DNA of 64,000 bases from Fratercula arctica (GCA_947846985.1 CANTUZ010000001.1:182232955-182296954); one strand, 5' to 3'; shown: positions 26,801 to 41,300, counted from the first letter of the stretch. Translations and numbers: made by a program. The notes: generated by a model from the letters alone, not told the origin.

Positions 26801-29800
26801 AGATCTATTTTTGAGATGTTCATGTCATGCAACTCAATTGTAGCACTACAAATGTTCCACAAAGAAAAGACCTGGATAGGTAAATACTGAACAGGCTTAA
26901 TTCTTCCTGATTTTTTCTGAATCCTGTTTATACTGGGGATACACAGAACTTCCTGCTGTACAAACTTTTACAGAATGTGCACTTCTAATTTCTGTCACAG
27001 CTAAAATATGGTCAAATTTCAGCAGTAAATGTTTCTCTCTTTTTCCTTTAACTCGAAATTTGTTTGAGAGCCCATGCCTGCAGTGTGCTGGTAGCCTTCA
27101 ACTCTGACGCTGAGGGTAGTCCCACTTTGGAGGACTGCAGTCAGAATAGCTGAACATAAACTCTGGAAGGACAGTCTAAGAAGTTGCGTGCATGTACTTT
27201 AACCTTCATTAAATGAGTATTGTGCTTGACAATGTCATGACTGAGATCAGAATCTGGCCTGCAGACTAAGCAAAACATGATTTCTTATGTTGGAAGCTGA
27301 TGGCCCAGGGTAAAGTTGTTAACACAGGCAATAGAAGGGAAGAAGCCAAGAGAAAACGTAGCTGCTGGGATTAAAAAGATTTAAGAAAGGACTAGAAGAG
27401 TCCTTGAGTAGAGAAATGTCAAGACAAAGCCAAAATTTTCCCCAGTGCACCCTCTTATAATATGAGGTGACTGGGCAACGGATGGGGGTCTAAAGTCTGA
27501 TCGAAGATGTGTCTGAAGAACCTGGACATGAAACACTTATTTTCACAGCAGAAGAGGATCCTACCCAAAAAGGAAAACCCTATGGGTCTTACTTTGCTCT
27601 CCCTAGTTACTATACTAGAACAGAGATTCAAAGGATGATGTGACCCTTCTCCTCACACCTAGCAGTGCCTTGGTTTTGTGGTTGAAATATAATTATGGAA
27701 GTGGATTTTCTTCTCTCTCTCCCTAGAGAGGTCTGGAGAGTAGTTTCCAAGCTGATGAAAGAAATGCAGATCGCTATTCACAAAAGAGCTGAAGAACATC
27801 AGGGTACCACCTGCAGAATACTGAACCAGCAGAACACTGTAAAAAAACACTGAATGAGATGTGGAGGTACTTTCCAAAAGGAAGTGACCATCTTTTAATT
27901 TTTTTCCTGCTTCAGGAAAAGGAGGAGATTAAGACTCCAGGCTTCTGCATTCCCTCCTTTCAGTTCAATCCAAGGCTCCCAGTCTTGTGGTTAACCTAGA
28001 CACCCTGCAGGTAGTGGGGACCAGGCCAGTAGGTTAGCCAAAACCAGGATGATGTATTTAAAAATTATGGATCATGCTGGACAAAAACAGGAAAATTTAT
28101 TAAAATGTCATGGAGTCTTAAGGAGACCAGTAAGAACTGCGAGTGCATGACCCAAAGAGCTCCTTGTCCTGGCCTGAGGTACCAGCAGAATGGCACGATT
28201 TATATTTTCAGCTGCTGATCGAGGCCAGCTGAGATATTCTGCCCGTTATGCTGGAGAAAGCAACCTACCACAGAAAACTGCTGAAATTACAGCAGACAAT
28301 CTGTTGTGGTTTGGGCCAGACTGGCCACGAGATGAACAACAGATGCTCTGTCCTCAAACCAGGACAATAAGAGAAGTTCACCGTCCTGACGCGCCATGCC
28401 TGGGTTTACAGCCTGTCTCAGCTCCACCAGGCAGTGGGGCCTGGGGAGGACCTGATTCCCAGGTAACGGCTGGAGATCCATTAAAAGTGAAAGCTGTCAG
28501 TGTAGGAATTAATAAGTTCACCTACGTTATAAATATTTTTCAAGAAAAAAAATTAGAAATTTTTAAAAGAGAAATTAAACCAATGACATGTTCCAAATTA
28601 ATTATATGAAACTTGAAAGTCTTTAGCTTTCAAGAGTCGAAGAAAAAAAATCTAAGTTAGAAAAAAAAGTAAAAAATGCTGAGATCAGGTTTCTTTCTAA
28701 ATCAACAAACTCTAAATATTGTTACTCAAGAGTCCGTACTCTTTGCTTGTCAGAAGTTGCTTCTTGAGCATGTTTTGCACCTCAGTGTTCCTGTATAAAC
28801 AAATTTGTACTTAGAAGAGAAGTCATGAGTCTACTAGTGGAATGAGTCATTTTACTGGATTTATTACATGAAATGTAGCCCTTCAGAGTAAAAAGAGATA
28901 AGTTTTATATTGTGGCTTTAAAATAACTGTTAAGAAACATAATACAGGTCACTGCAGAAATACTAATGAAAAGAATAATTCAGTTACTCTGGGATTTTCA
29001 CTGGGTCATATTTGTTTCTTATTTAAATTCACTGGCAGGATGAGACACTAAGAAAAAACACATTTTTCAGAAAAAAATATTCTATTGATGCACAACAGTA
29101 AAGAGATCCACAGAGTGAGGATTTCTAGACTTCACAGTAAATCCACTGAGATTTTAATAAATAAAATATCAGAGCTCAAAGACTCGTGAAAAAGTTCTCT
29201 TGTAAAAAAATTTCAGTAAAGTTAAAGAATTTCTCTTAGAAAAATTTTAGTGCACCTTGATAAAAAGTTAAACATTGAGAACTGCATTACGAAAGTCAGG
29301 AAAAAGACAACAAAATTATAGAATTGGTTGCTCCATGAAGTGTGCTGTAACAGATAAACAGGCGATGTCAGTGCCTATCTGAGTGTCTATCAAAACCCTT
29401 CAAAGACCCCAGAATAAAAAGCCAACCTAAACAATTTCCAAAAATTAAAATTCCCTTGTATAATGATCTGACTTGCCATCAGACTCTACAGAAGCTCAGC
29501 CAAAAAACAAAAAAAAAAAAGTAAATTCTGATGTTTATTTCGCATGCTATCTCTTTGACTTCACTATGAATTAGTTCTCATTTTCTACTTTCAGAGCGAG
29601 TCAGCTCAGCTATGCTCAGACAGTAACGTGAAACACATTGAGGGCAAAACCTGCATGAATGTAACAAGCATAGGAGCTGTCTAAGCAGCTTGGATCCCTG
29701 AATGAAAAGCAAGTTCAGTACATCACATATCATTTCCTTGATTTATTCGAACTCTATTATTGTTATCGTCAGTATTGCTCCTTTGAAAGATTAGCTGCTT

Positions 29801-32800
29801 GCTTGCTAATGCAGAAAATGTAACTTAAATATTAGTGAGAGATGTGGCACTAAAAATGCACTTCCTAATTACTTCCCTGTGTGATGTTGTTTCAGTATTT
29901 GAAATACTCATTATTTATATGTCATTGAAAAGGGTATGCCTTAACAATACTGCAGGTATTGAACTAATGTTGTGTTTTGCTAACAGTAGCCACCAAAAGT
30001 TTCCAAGGATGCTCACCTGTAATTGCAACAGCGCTCATCCTGGGAGTTCATTCACCTGTTCGTGCTCATTCGTGCTGTCTGCTGAGTTATGGCAATGTGG
30101 AGGCAAAAGATCCACTAGTCACCCACTTACAGAAACATTAACAGAGAATTAATTGGAAGCAAGGAAGAGTCTACAGTCTCACATGCTGGAGTAGGGAAGT
30201 TTGGGATCAACCTATGGGAGACAGAAACAGCAGCTAAGGAAGAAGTGAAGGAGATGGAGGAGAGACAGAAGGACTGGAGAAGGAATTTCTCAGAGCAAAG
30301 CCAGGAGGAAGATGCTCAGGATAGTAGGAAATGACTGGGAGACCTGGCATTGTTCTTCAGTCAGCCCTTCTACAACAAGATGGTCGCAATAAAGCTCCTC
30401 CTGAAGGTCACCAAGAGATAGGCCCAGGAGATTTCCAGACGAACCAAATCTCCTTCAACTTGTTGACCTGGAAAGTGGCTGTAGGTCACAGGTGTGTTCC
30501 ACAGTGATGCTTTCAGTATGGGTCCTTCTGGTTCTGTTTTTATCAAAATCCAGTCTGGTCCCTTTGAAATCACCAGGACATTTCTGCCTTTGGGTTTTGA
30601 AGACATGGTGTGAGAAGAGCAATTTCTTCAGGTTTGTTTCCTTTCCTCAGACACTGCTGGGCACAGAGCTGTGCAAAAGGGTATGGTTTTGTTTTGTGAT
30701 CTTGCCAGAGCTGCTTCCTCGGGTCCATCTCACCCTTCCCTACAGAGTTAGCCCCAATTGCTCTTCTAGAAGAGGAGAACTCATGGAGTATGGCGACCAA
30801 ATGCACATAGAGCACAACATATGTAAAGCCACATCATTCCTCAGTGTAACCTCCCTGACAAAACAGGATCATCTGTGTTCCAGTAGACATTTTTGGTCAA
30901 ATTCTGGCCTTGTTGAAATGACAAAATCCCTGGTGAATTCATAGATCCAGAATTTTTCATCCTCGTGTTCTGTTACTGGAGGATTATATAAGGAGAATTA
31001 ATTTACTGCCACAGAGGTCAGAGCAGGTCTTAGTGCGATACAAGTTAAAATTAATAAATTTTAATAAAAGGGATAGGAAATTTTCCTCTTTTCTTCTTCC
31101 ATTTTTTAACTGATCTGGCAATTTAATAAAGCATCTCATTTTGATTTAAGAAAATATTCTGCTCTAAATAACAGCTCATCTCATTTTTTAATAATAAATG
31201 GGGTAATTTACTGTCAGAAGACACTAAAAATGGACTGCAAACACTGTCAAATAGAATGACCCAAACCTCCAGAAGCCTGGAAACTGTTGTTAGCATACAA
31301 AGCTGTGTTCATTAAAGTATTTTTTTATACTTGCCTGGAGTACTAGTATATATAATACTCATCCATAGAACAATAAAGAATTTAGTTAACAACTTTTGTT
31401 AAATTAAAACAATATGCGTATAAAAAGTTGCTCGCTCAGTCAAAGAAATACAACCAACCACTTCCAGAAACTGGCATTTCAGTCATACTTGGGAGTTTAA
31501 AGCTTGGAAACTCTTGCAGGCATCTTCATCTGCAATGCTATTCTTTGCTAATAGTTTGACTCTGGTTTACATTAGCAGCTCTGCTCAGGGTGAAGAACTG
31601 ATTGTCATTGATTTTCGTTACCTATAGTATATGTGAAGCAAGGGAGTACCGAATGTGAACAGCATCAGCAGAATCATATTGGTATTTGAAAACAGACTAC
31701 GATGGAAAGTATGGAAACTTTTGTTACTGCATGCAGCATATTTTGCTGTTTCATTGTAGTCAGCTGTATATTCTCGCTCCACTTTTCTTTTAAAGATTTG
31801 GCAAAAATACAAATAAAGAATACAGAAAAATCCTTTCTTGTCTATCTCCCATTAAAATAACAAGCCCTTGAAAAAGAATAATTAAAAGAAACCTGAGAGC
31901 GTAAAAAAGTTAAAAGGGAAGTTTTGTCAGGGTAGATCAAACATTGTTGCATCTCACTCCTTGTAAAAGATCTGTAGCCTGTTTGGTGAAAGCTGCTGTC
32001 TTTCACGTTACAGCCTCCGTTATCCTATCCCTCACACAGGCTTTGCTTCATAATCAACCTCCTAGGATGCTGTTTGGCAAACATTAATACTATGTAATCT
32101 CTTGCTATTAATAGCACTTGCTAGCTTGCTATCTCATTGATTCCAGCCTATAATGACACTTACATATATTTCTTTGCAATATGTAAGTGGGTATCAAATC
32201 ACTGAAAAGAGTGAACAGCTTAAGAAGAGCTGCACGTCTGACTTGTAAGAGACAACGAACCTCTTCTGCCAAGCCATCACCTCCCTTGCCTTTAAATCTA
32301 TTCCAGAAGGGTTGTTTCTTCCACAAAAACACGCAATGGTAACACCGACAGTTGGCGATGAGAAACAGAAATTCTGGTGATATCCTCTCAGCTCACCTAT
32401 TCTGTGTCTTCTGAAGAAAATAAACTCTTGCAGGAGAAGCACAAACAATGTTTGGGGCCTTCTCTGAATATGCTGTTAGAGCTTAATAACTTCTGACAAG
32501 AACAGAAGAGAACTTTAATCTGTCAGAGGGATGAAAGATCGAGCTGGCAAAACTGAGTGACACAAAAGTTGTGAAGTTCAGCAATCCCCGTGAAAATAAA
32601 CAGCTCTCAGGAAGTACTAAGTGCTGTTTCCAGAAATTAGTACTGTTAGACTACACCAACATAACGGCAATCTAAGTTCCTTTAGGTCAGCAATGAACAG
32701 AGACCAGACTCTAGAGTAAATCAAAATAATGTTAGCAGAACAGAAACTGGTGTCAACAGAAGCAGAGCTGCACGCATTTCTTTGAAATGGCAGAGATCTG

Positions 32801-33419
32801 TGAGGCCTGGGGATAAGACAAACAATTTCTTGGAAATGGCAACAATAAAGAGAGCTTCAGCCAAGAGCGGGTAGATTTTGTAACCTATCAGAAACGGGAC
32901 TCTGCTCTGTCCCCTGATTTTCTTTGTAAACTGCATCACAGTGTAATGGATCAAAGTCTCTGCTGCACTGTAGCTTCACTCACCCAGAAATATGAGGGTC
33001 ACTTCTATGCCAGTACAAGTCCCAACTACTGCAGAGCCAAGAGCTGCTTGAAAGCCTGACAGCTTCCAAAAGCTTGTCAGGAGCAAGGCTGGCTGCAGCA
33101 AAACGTGCCTCCTCCTCTGTGGAACAACAGGGGTTCAGCTATGCCATTGAGCTCAGTTTGAAATTCAGTAACCTAAATACAGTTTGGAAAGGGCATCGGT
33201 CTTTCTGAGCATTCAGACCCCTCAAAGAGATGCGTCTCTACTACACTAAAACATTGCATCAGTGAATGAGTGATCCCAGAGGAAAAATTGAAGGAAACAA
33301 CACTGCCTTCTGCACACACATGCCTCTCCCATCAAAAAAGACAAACACATTTATGTTCACTTATGCAGAGCTTAAGTTTCCACGCTTTTTTCGCTATGCT
33401 TTCAAATATTTATTACCTT
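20846..33419. other. long intergenic stretch, no gene seen
   Basis: This is more than 12 kb of AT-rich DNA. Notable parts: a very AT-rich tract at about 21,090-21,275; a GC-richer patch at about 21,440-21,620; an A16 run at 25,716-25,731; and a purine-rich stretch at about 30,190-30,345. Open frames of 131-150 codons (25,598-25,993; 28,190-28,609; 30,492-30,944) have no recognisable domain, no consistent splice context and no repeat-family match that I can see. Confidence 0.45.
21090..21275. repeat. AT-rich low-complexity tract
   Basis: This tract is almost entirely A and T, with repeated AATAAA/TAAAAC-like words. It has no strict period. No function is inferred. Confidence 0.7.
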
Positions 33420-34480
33420 TTAAGCACTTTCAGCTGAAGAGTTAAAAAATGTTTTCACTCTTCTCCTGTAACTTAATTAGCGTATAAGTGTTGCCTTGAC
33501 AGCCCTGAAGAATGAAGTGTGCTCATCCCCAGAACAGGTACAACAGTCAACGCTGCATTTTTTTCCACATTGCCGTACCAATAAATCCTAGCTGCTGCCC
33601 AAACAGAGTATTTCCAGGAGCGAAAGGACAGTTTAATCTCCGTGTCCATTCAATTTTTGGCCTCTGCAAAGAGACTGCCAAAAAAGTTGCCAATTAGTGC
33701 TAATTGTAGAGAAGGTTTTTGTGATGTGCGCCCTTGTCCACTGAAAATTGGATTGCAACCATCAAACTCATTTCTGATGCTGCTGATATATTTTATTCAG
33801 GTCACCAGCACTTCTGCAGTTAGCCTCTTTTAAAATAGCGTCTGATCATACATGAAGAGAACAGAGGTTGAAGACTCATCGTTATATTTCACTCTCTTTT
33901 GTCTCAATGTGTTAGATTTATTTGGGGGGGCGGGGTGGTGGTGTTATGTTAGTTGAATCTTCTCAACCACAATACACAAATACAAAATAAGACTTCAAGA
34001 GCCTTTCGGTTCTCATGTGGTTATGTAATAATGCATTAATATAAAAGATTTCCATTTTTAGACATCAAACCCGTGACAGATGTTTTTGGATCTAGTTGCA
34101 TTTAGTTAGTCTCCATTATTATGGCACACTTTGATCTGGAGCATTCCTTGTCTATGATCAAATGTAAAATGAATTCAGATTCATTCCCTTTCATCTCATG
34201 CGAGCAAGACGTGTGAACCATTTACTTAGCCCTGCGACTCTGTATGATGAGCATTGTCTTTTTCACTGGTTCCTGGTGGGATTTTTTTCTTTTTCTGGTA
34301 GATGAACCAGCTCTTTTATATGATCTTACAAAAGACACCGGCAGAATGTCACTTCACATTTGTCAAGAGCAAGCCCCACAATCTCTTTAACAAGTAATGT
34401 TTTACAATGTCTTGGAGGAGATTTTTGCAAACTGATGTTAATTAGCCCAGAAAAAAAAGATAGCAATTACGGCATCAAAA
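33420..34480. promoter_or_regulatory. candidate conserved non-coding block with a homeodomain-type palindrome
   Basis: This kilobase is free of recognisable repeats except a G-rich run at 33,924-33,943. It contains the perfect inverted repeat CAATTAG-TG-CTAATTG at 33,691-33,706 and a TTAATTAG at 34,438-34,445. Such motifs bind homeodomain proteins, singly or as dimers. The low-repeat context and dense motif content are compatible with an enhancer of ADAMTS20 or another neighbour. Conservation was not tested. Confidence 0.25.
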
Positions 34481-37400
34481 CTGTCTTCGGAAAATCTGAA
34501 AGGTTTTACTCAAGCCTGGAGAGGTAGATATTATGAAGGCTAACACTACAAAAGACTCCTTAACTCATCTCCTTATAACTAAGCATTGTAGTAATCAGAC
34601 AAGAAAGATTACCCTTGTTTAGGCATCTTTGCTGCCATTATTAAAGCTCAACAGAGTGTGCTGAAAGAGATTTTCAGTAATATTAGTTTCTTTGCTTTCA
34701 CAGGTTTACACCATATCATTGTCATAGCTGTATGCATTTCCTATGTCTATATGTTGTTACTGCAAGGAATATGGAAAAGGCAAATAGGTAAAACAAAAAT
34801 ACTCTTCTCCTCACATTTTTACCATCAGCAGTTTAAAATAAAATGTTGCTATATGTATTGAACATCATACGTCAACCATTTAAATTCTGAACTCTCAATT
34901 TGCCCATGATCTTTTCCTTAACCTATGAGAACAGCTAATGTTCATACAAGCTTTGAAGAACAGGTTCTTACATACTTATTTTGTACATATGATTTTCTTT
35001 ACCCATTTATTTGCGAACTATTTTATAATTTATAAACTTGTTTTATAACTTATTAACTTAATAGCTGTGCTATGCCTTACACCACCATACTTAAAAGTGA
35101 GATACTATCATGGACTACAATCCCACAAGCATACGAGTGTGCATGTCACTTCAGCAATCTAAATAGCCCCTTACACAACATAAGGGATGTCTGCACAGCA
35201 CTCGCAGGAGAGACATCTTTAGATGGAACAGGACAGTTTCAAATTTGTGGTCCTAGGTGCTGCTAGCAGTTCAGCTTCAGCTGAGATTCATCTCAATAGC
35301 CAAACCCCAGCCTGGCACTGTGTGACAGCTCTGTCACTGTGGACTTCCCTGGGGGGTTCAGTCACGTCTTTTCCAGATTTGTCTCACTTACAAAGATTTT
35401 CAGCCTCCTCCAGCATGGGGTGTCAGTCCAGTCCCCAATTCCTCACTGCTGCCTTGAAATGGGCGTGCTCTGCCAAATCTGTCAAGCATCAATGGCAGGG
35501 GTGAAGGCCCCCACGCCTGCCCTCCCCGGTTCATGCTCACAGGGTGGACTACCCCCATTTGGGCTGGAACTCTTAAACTGAGATCTAGATGACCCTAAGC
35601 TGTTGGATTTGTATTTTGCACTTCTAGGGTTGAAGTATGGCAATATGGCAAATATCTACCAAAATGGAGTCTAATTTCAACTTTAAGATACACTTTTTGT
35701 CAAAATTTTTAACCCATAGCTTAGAATTGTCAAATAAAAATGCTGACTTTCTTGCTAACAACAGCGGTTATTTACTGGAACATCTGTGCAATGTTTTAGT
35801 TTTAACTTAATTCCCGAACCATATTTATGATATTGTCGGTTGGTTTTATTGTCAGTTTAGTGCATTTGAACCACTTCTTCAGAGAAAGCTACTTTTATGC
35901 CGTTATTATATTGTCAGTTAGAAAGGAGAAGCAAAGTTTATGAAATTCTGTGGAAAGGTCAAGGAAACCAATAATTGCTGAATCGACCCAGTACAAAAAG
36001 CCTGTGTAAGGCTAACGTCATCTTTTCAGCCTCTCTTATGTCCCTGTGGGGGCTGCTTCTGGAAGGATGGAGAAATTTCTGGTCAGTCTTTTAGAGTGAA
36101 AAGATTTAAAAAGCAAGTGTGGCGGCTGGTTGGACCACACAAGCAGAGGCCAGAGTTGCACTGTGCGGGTGAAGAAGCAGTTTCTCTAAATAGGTTACTA
36201 AATAGTGAATGGTGAGTTTAGTTTCACAAGCAGAAACATAAAAATATTACCAGCTATCTATTGCTGTTCTTTGGTTTTCTTGGAAAGATGGATGCTTGGA
36301 AAGCACTAACAAACTTCTAGTGTGAGTGGGAAGAGACAATAAGGATGGAGAATTAAGTAAAGTTTTGAGAATTTGCTGGTTTTAAAAATATATGGTTATA
36401 AATACAATATGAAAGAGCTGATAAAATCACCTTTTTTTATCTGCCATGGTCCAAGAAAGCACTCCCAGTGCATCACTGTTGCTCAGCTGAGGTGGAAATT
36501 TCTCGAGCCATGGTAGCTGAGTCCCTTGCAAATGCATGGGCTTCTGGTGTATGTCCAAGGCAAAACTGTATTTTCGCTTTCTTACTACTTTATAAAACAT
36601 TCTTATGTTTTGGCAGAAATTCAACTCAGTGGATTTTTCTGCACAAGCTAAGCTTTTGGAAAGGACACTGAACAACACACATTATATTGTAGGGTAGTAC
36701 GCAGACATTACTTATGGCAATACTTAAACATAAAGGAATAAAATGATCCATGTGATATGACCTGAAGGTCTTATTGGCACATGATTGAAATACCATTAAT
36801 AACCCTTGTTTTGCTTCAGTTGTGTGAGCTGGTATAAAGCCCAAAATCATGCTGGCAAAATCTTAATATCACAGAAACCTTAATCTTTTTTTTTAAACTT
36901 ATCATTGTCTTTTTAGCCATTTTCTGTTGGAATGCAAATTCTCTGTGTGCAACACCTTCCATCATGTCTATTTGCTTTCTAATCAGCTGAAAGTCCTTGG
37001 CCGATTTCATTTTTCAGATTCTTTCTGTCTCTCTATGGTGGTGTTCACAAGCAATTATTATTAATATTGGTTCTGTACTGCCTCTGGATGGCAGTAAAGA
37101 GGCTGATGTTAGAGGGATTTTTTCACACGGGGTATTTGTATGCTGCATTGTGTTGTACACTATGTCAGCCACTTTGAATTCCCAAATGTTACACTTCTGG
37201 GATAATAGGGAGGCGGGGAATCTCAGTCTCAAACTGAAGTGTTCCAGTCTTCAAGAAACATTTGTGACCTCAATTTTCTCTCAATAAATCACAACCTTTC
37301 TGGCTTGCACACAATTCTGCAGGTTACGGCCAAATAATTTAATGCCATTTGAAATCATTTCAATGTCATGCATGCTTTCTACAGCAGTACACATGCAGAA

Positions 37401-37899
37401 TAAGTTGAAACAACCTGAAAATTAGCCCCTGAAAAGGTGCATATGCCTGCTATATCTTACTGCTTAGGTAACTGATGGGATATTTCAAAAGCCAAAATAA
37501 TGGTCCAAAAGAAACAATCGTTTAAATTAAAAATGAATTCTGCATCTTGAATAACATTGTATCCTGAAGAAATGAATACACAGAGGCTACTTTGCAGCTG
37601 TGGAAAAGATTGCAAATAGTTTTGTTCTGCCAACAACTGCCAGCCAGAAAGGGCACACCACGTTACGGTTTGCTGTTCTGTACGGCCATAGTTACATTTT
37701 CTGTACATAACAGTAAAGCGTTATGCCCTTGTAGACAAATTTCATTCAAAATAGTAGGGCCCACAGAGGGCCCATAGTTTCATCGCATAAAGGGTGATAA
37801 GAAGAACTGTGGGTCAGGCAGACAAGGGGCCTTTTGGTGCTCATGAGCGTATTGGAATCAGTTTGCTATTTTCTTTCAGTTGCAGGATGTTGGGATTTC
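34481..37899. other. intergenic, no gene seen
   Basis: This is AT-rich non-coding DNA with a moderately GC-rich part at about 35,200-35,570, where short open frames on one strand follow base composition. No domain, RNA gene or transposon was recognised. Confidence 0.5.
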
Positions 37900-38305
37900 C
37901 CCTTCCTTGCGTTTAGGGGGAAGAAAAAAGTTCAGTGATTGTCGAGCGTTACCAGCGCAACCAAGGAGACCCCCAGAGACCAGCAGGGCCGTTGTTGAGC
38001 CTAGGAACAGTGATGTGCGCAGCTTCGTTGGAGATGCCCTCGAGAGGCCGTGCCAAAAGGCCTCCCCAAAGGGCCTCTCAGGGATCCCCCTAGGGCTGCG
38101 GTGCGCTCAAAGAGATCGCCTGTAGCAGACAAGCATCTTATGGTTGTATGTTATAAATCTCTGCCAGCACACCTCTGTTCCTGAAGGGGTCATCCGTCAG
38201 TTACTGCCAGAGTAATCATCCGATGGTGTCAGGCATCCACGCATCCACTGCGCTGCATAGGTTAGCGATCCCAAGAGTGGCTTGGGACCTTGCTCAGTGT
38301 CGGTG
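37900..38305. other. small CpG-rich patch of unknown nature
   Basis: I count 18 CpG dinucleotides in about 405 bp, against a background where CpG is rare. The patch begins shortly after a good splice-acceptor-like tract, TTTTCTTTCAG at 37,869-37,879. A frame is open from there to 38,125 on the + strand (81 codons). The translation is basic and proline-rich and I do not recognise it. It could be an exon or promoter of an unannotated transcript, a decayed retroelement, or an isolated CpG cluster. Confidence 0.35.
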
Positions 38306-41300
38306 TTGAACTCATTTCTACCCAGGACCATTTGTCACCTTCCTGGAGAGTCTGAATTCATCCAAAGAGCACATCTCAGAGAAACCTCACATTTGGTACA
38401 AATTGTATCCAGAACTAGACCTGTCATCTCCTTGGAATTGCTGCCAGGTGATCCTTCATTTCTTCTGTCTGTTGACTTTGTGAGAGTTTGCCTTTTGGAA
38501 GAGACTCAAATCTGCAGTGACCAGACTAGGGAGAAATACACGTAAACTAAAGAAATTCTCTGACACTCATTTGTGCAATTCCATTTATGTTACTGTGTAA
38601 TCCCCGGCAGCCATTCTTCAGAATCTTGGTAAGGAAGTCCTATGGAAGCGGGATATTGTCCCCATCTTCTTTAGTTCTGGATTGGTTTCACCTAAAATCT
38701 TTTCCTCTGTGGATGGTGGCACTATTATAACCTATTAGAGTGCCATGCCCATCAACAAATTTTGAGCCCTTCATTTTGACTTGCAGTGGAATTAAATATT
38801 CATCCTTTAACTCTGGTACTCATACATAAAAATGGGATATAGTAAGCAGGTTCTCTATAGTCACCTGTGAAGATTTGTTCATTAGTTTTCAGTGGTTTTG
38901 TCTGTCTACAAAGTGACGTGCAAATCTATCAATTGCAGCTTCTGACACAATTTCCAGGATCGCTTTTTTACATAAAAGTTGAGAGTGCATCAAACACATG
39001 CAAATGTTATCAGCTACTCAACTTTCTGAGTTTATTTGCTGTTACCGGTTCCTGCTACAAACCTTGCCAGGACCAGATGTCTCTTAATTGCTGTTGGAGT
39101 GGGATCCCTAACTTACATTCAATACAATATGCTTTGGCTATTCCATTTTATTTTTCTGCTGCCACAATGTGGGCAGCAAGATGTCTTTTCTACTGATGCA
39201 ATGTTCTCACAATAAGAAGGGGAAGAATGAACATACGCTCAGTGACTACTTATTAGTCACCTAAAATAGCAGTACAGGAAAGATGTGACAAGATACCTCG
39301 TGTTTATATGGGCAAGTTTGTTTTTACTATTGCTGTCATAAAAAGGTGGAAGTTCTACCAGAGTTCTACTTGTTTGTCTGTTTTTCCAGTGTTTTAGTCT
39401 CCTGCATTTCAGTCGTCAGCATTTCAGAGTCTCTTAAGGTTTTCCCTTTCCTTATGGAAGCAGTTACTCTGATAACAGAATTCAGACAATGAGCTTCCAG
39501 GACTGGAACCTCAAATTTGTTCTGAAAGTCACTAAATAAAGCAGAACATCTCAGGCTCTGATAAGTCAAGAATATTTCTTTTACATGCGCCTATTTCTAG
39601 GCAAACAGACATGCACTGTTATTCAGGAAAGAAAAATGTAGCACACTATGATTCCTCTGTGCGCCTAGCAAGCATGACAATTAGACTAGTCTTGGGTATT
39701 TTTCAACAGAAACACTTCAGGATTAAAAGAGCTGTCTTGCTACAGTTTTTATCTTCCACATTTGAAAAGGAATTGGAAGACATAACTAACTTTGTACCCG
39801 TCATACTGGAGCACAGAATTACAACCATTAAAATCACGGCTTTGGATCTCGCTGAAGCACATTCTTCTCCGTAGCGCATGCCTCACATAACCTCCGGTGC
39901 ATCCAAGGAGGGGTGTGAAAATGGTCTCACTCAGATTGGAAGTACAAACTAATATAGCTCTCCAAAGAATGTACAGCCACATACTTCACTCTCTCTTCAC
40001 TTTAACACCATTTCTGAGATCCATGCATGCTGTGGTAAGTGATATAATAACAAGGTGCTGATGATTTAGCTAAAGACGTTTGTGGGAAAAGTATGTTCAT
40101 CTTATGTTCAGACAAAGTCTCCAACTATGTTAACAGGGTTTTCTTGTGGGCCACATAGCATACAAATGGTAAGGCTTTAAACTGAGGCTTTAAATTAGGC
40201 TTGAAGTTCTGGACCAAGATCAAATACAAAAGCACATCGCATTTAAAGTGTAAGACTTCAGATTGACAGTTTAAAATGTGAAGTCCTCATATCTGGACAT
40301 GCTTCATGGCTTTGCTACAGATTTCTTGAGTGAAGCTAAGTCATTTAAATCATGATGTGTTACAGCATTTTGATCTCTGAAATGAGGATAATGACAACTG
40401 TTCATCAGGAAGGTTGTGATGATTGATATTTCACTGAACCATTTTGAAATCTCTGGATGGAACTTGATACGTAAATATGCAGTATTATTACTGTTGTAGC
40501 TGGATAATTTATTTACTCTCAGGGATGCTACAGTTATAGTTTAGATACCAATTTATCTCTTAAGTCTTTGTTTGCAGTGGCTTTTCTTGATTATCTTGGG
40601 CTGCAAACTCACATATCTACCTTAACCCAGAAATTTGAAGGAAAGCCATTCAGCTGTTATCAGAATATTTTAAAAAATGAGTTCTTTCAGCTGTTAGAGA
40701 AATTGAGCAGGAGTATTTGACACTTGGCTTCTAGTATGCATGTGCAGTAATCATCACCATGAACTGCTGCTCTGTTAAAAATAGTTTAAGATCCAAATTC
40801 AGTTATCTATTTCATAAAGAAGAAGTATATTCTCCTTACCTAAAGGGATGGAAAATATAACACACACACGCATACATTTGGATAACTAAAAATACATGGG
40901 CACCTGCTATGGGAATATATTAAAAACTTAAGGGTAACAGTGAAATAAATAAGGTACAAATAAGATACGCTAAATCTTTCATACAGTGGATTCCAAGCTA
41001 CAGCTGCTGTGAGAGCCAGCAGTCCTAAATCTTGACCCTCTGGCTGCTTTGCCCCAGCCCATCCATAGGGTGTGCTTCCCTTAGGATTTTCCTTAGAGGG
41101 TGAGTACTTGTCTGTCTATGGATGTCTTGGCACTACACTATTTTTGCTCCAACTTTCCAGAAGTGGAAAGGAAGCATGGTTAGAGCCGGGCTGTGATTTG
41201 GTATCCTTAAATGATGCCTTTGCCAGCGCCGACAACTTTGCCCGAGGCACAACAGTTCTGAGTCACCTCCAGGTTGTATTTGGGACCAAGCATTCCCCTG

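Noticed and set aside
28190..28609. 139-codon plus-strand frame
   Set aside because: No domain, signal or splice context was seen and the end is lysine-rich from A-rich DNA. I consider it chance.
38280..39196. Possible decayed retroelement, because short open stretches appear on both strands
   Set aside because: Minus-strand translation has a stop about every 20-30 codons and no catalytic motif, primer-binding site or LTR pair is visible.
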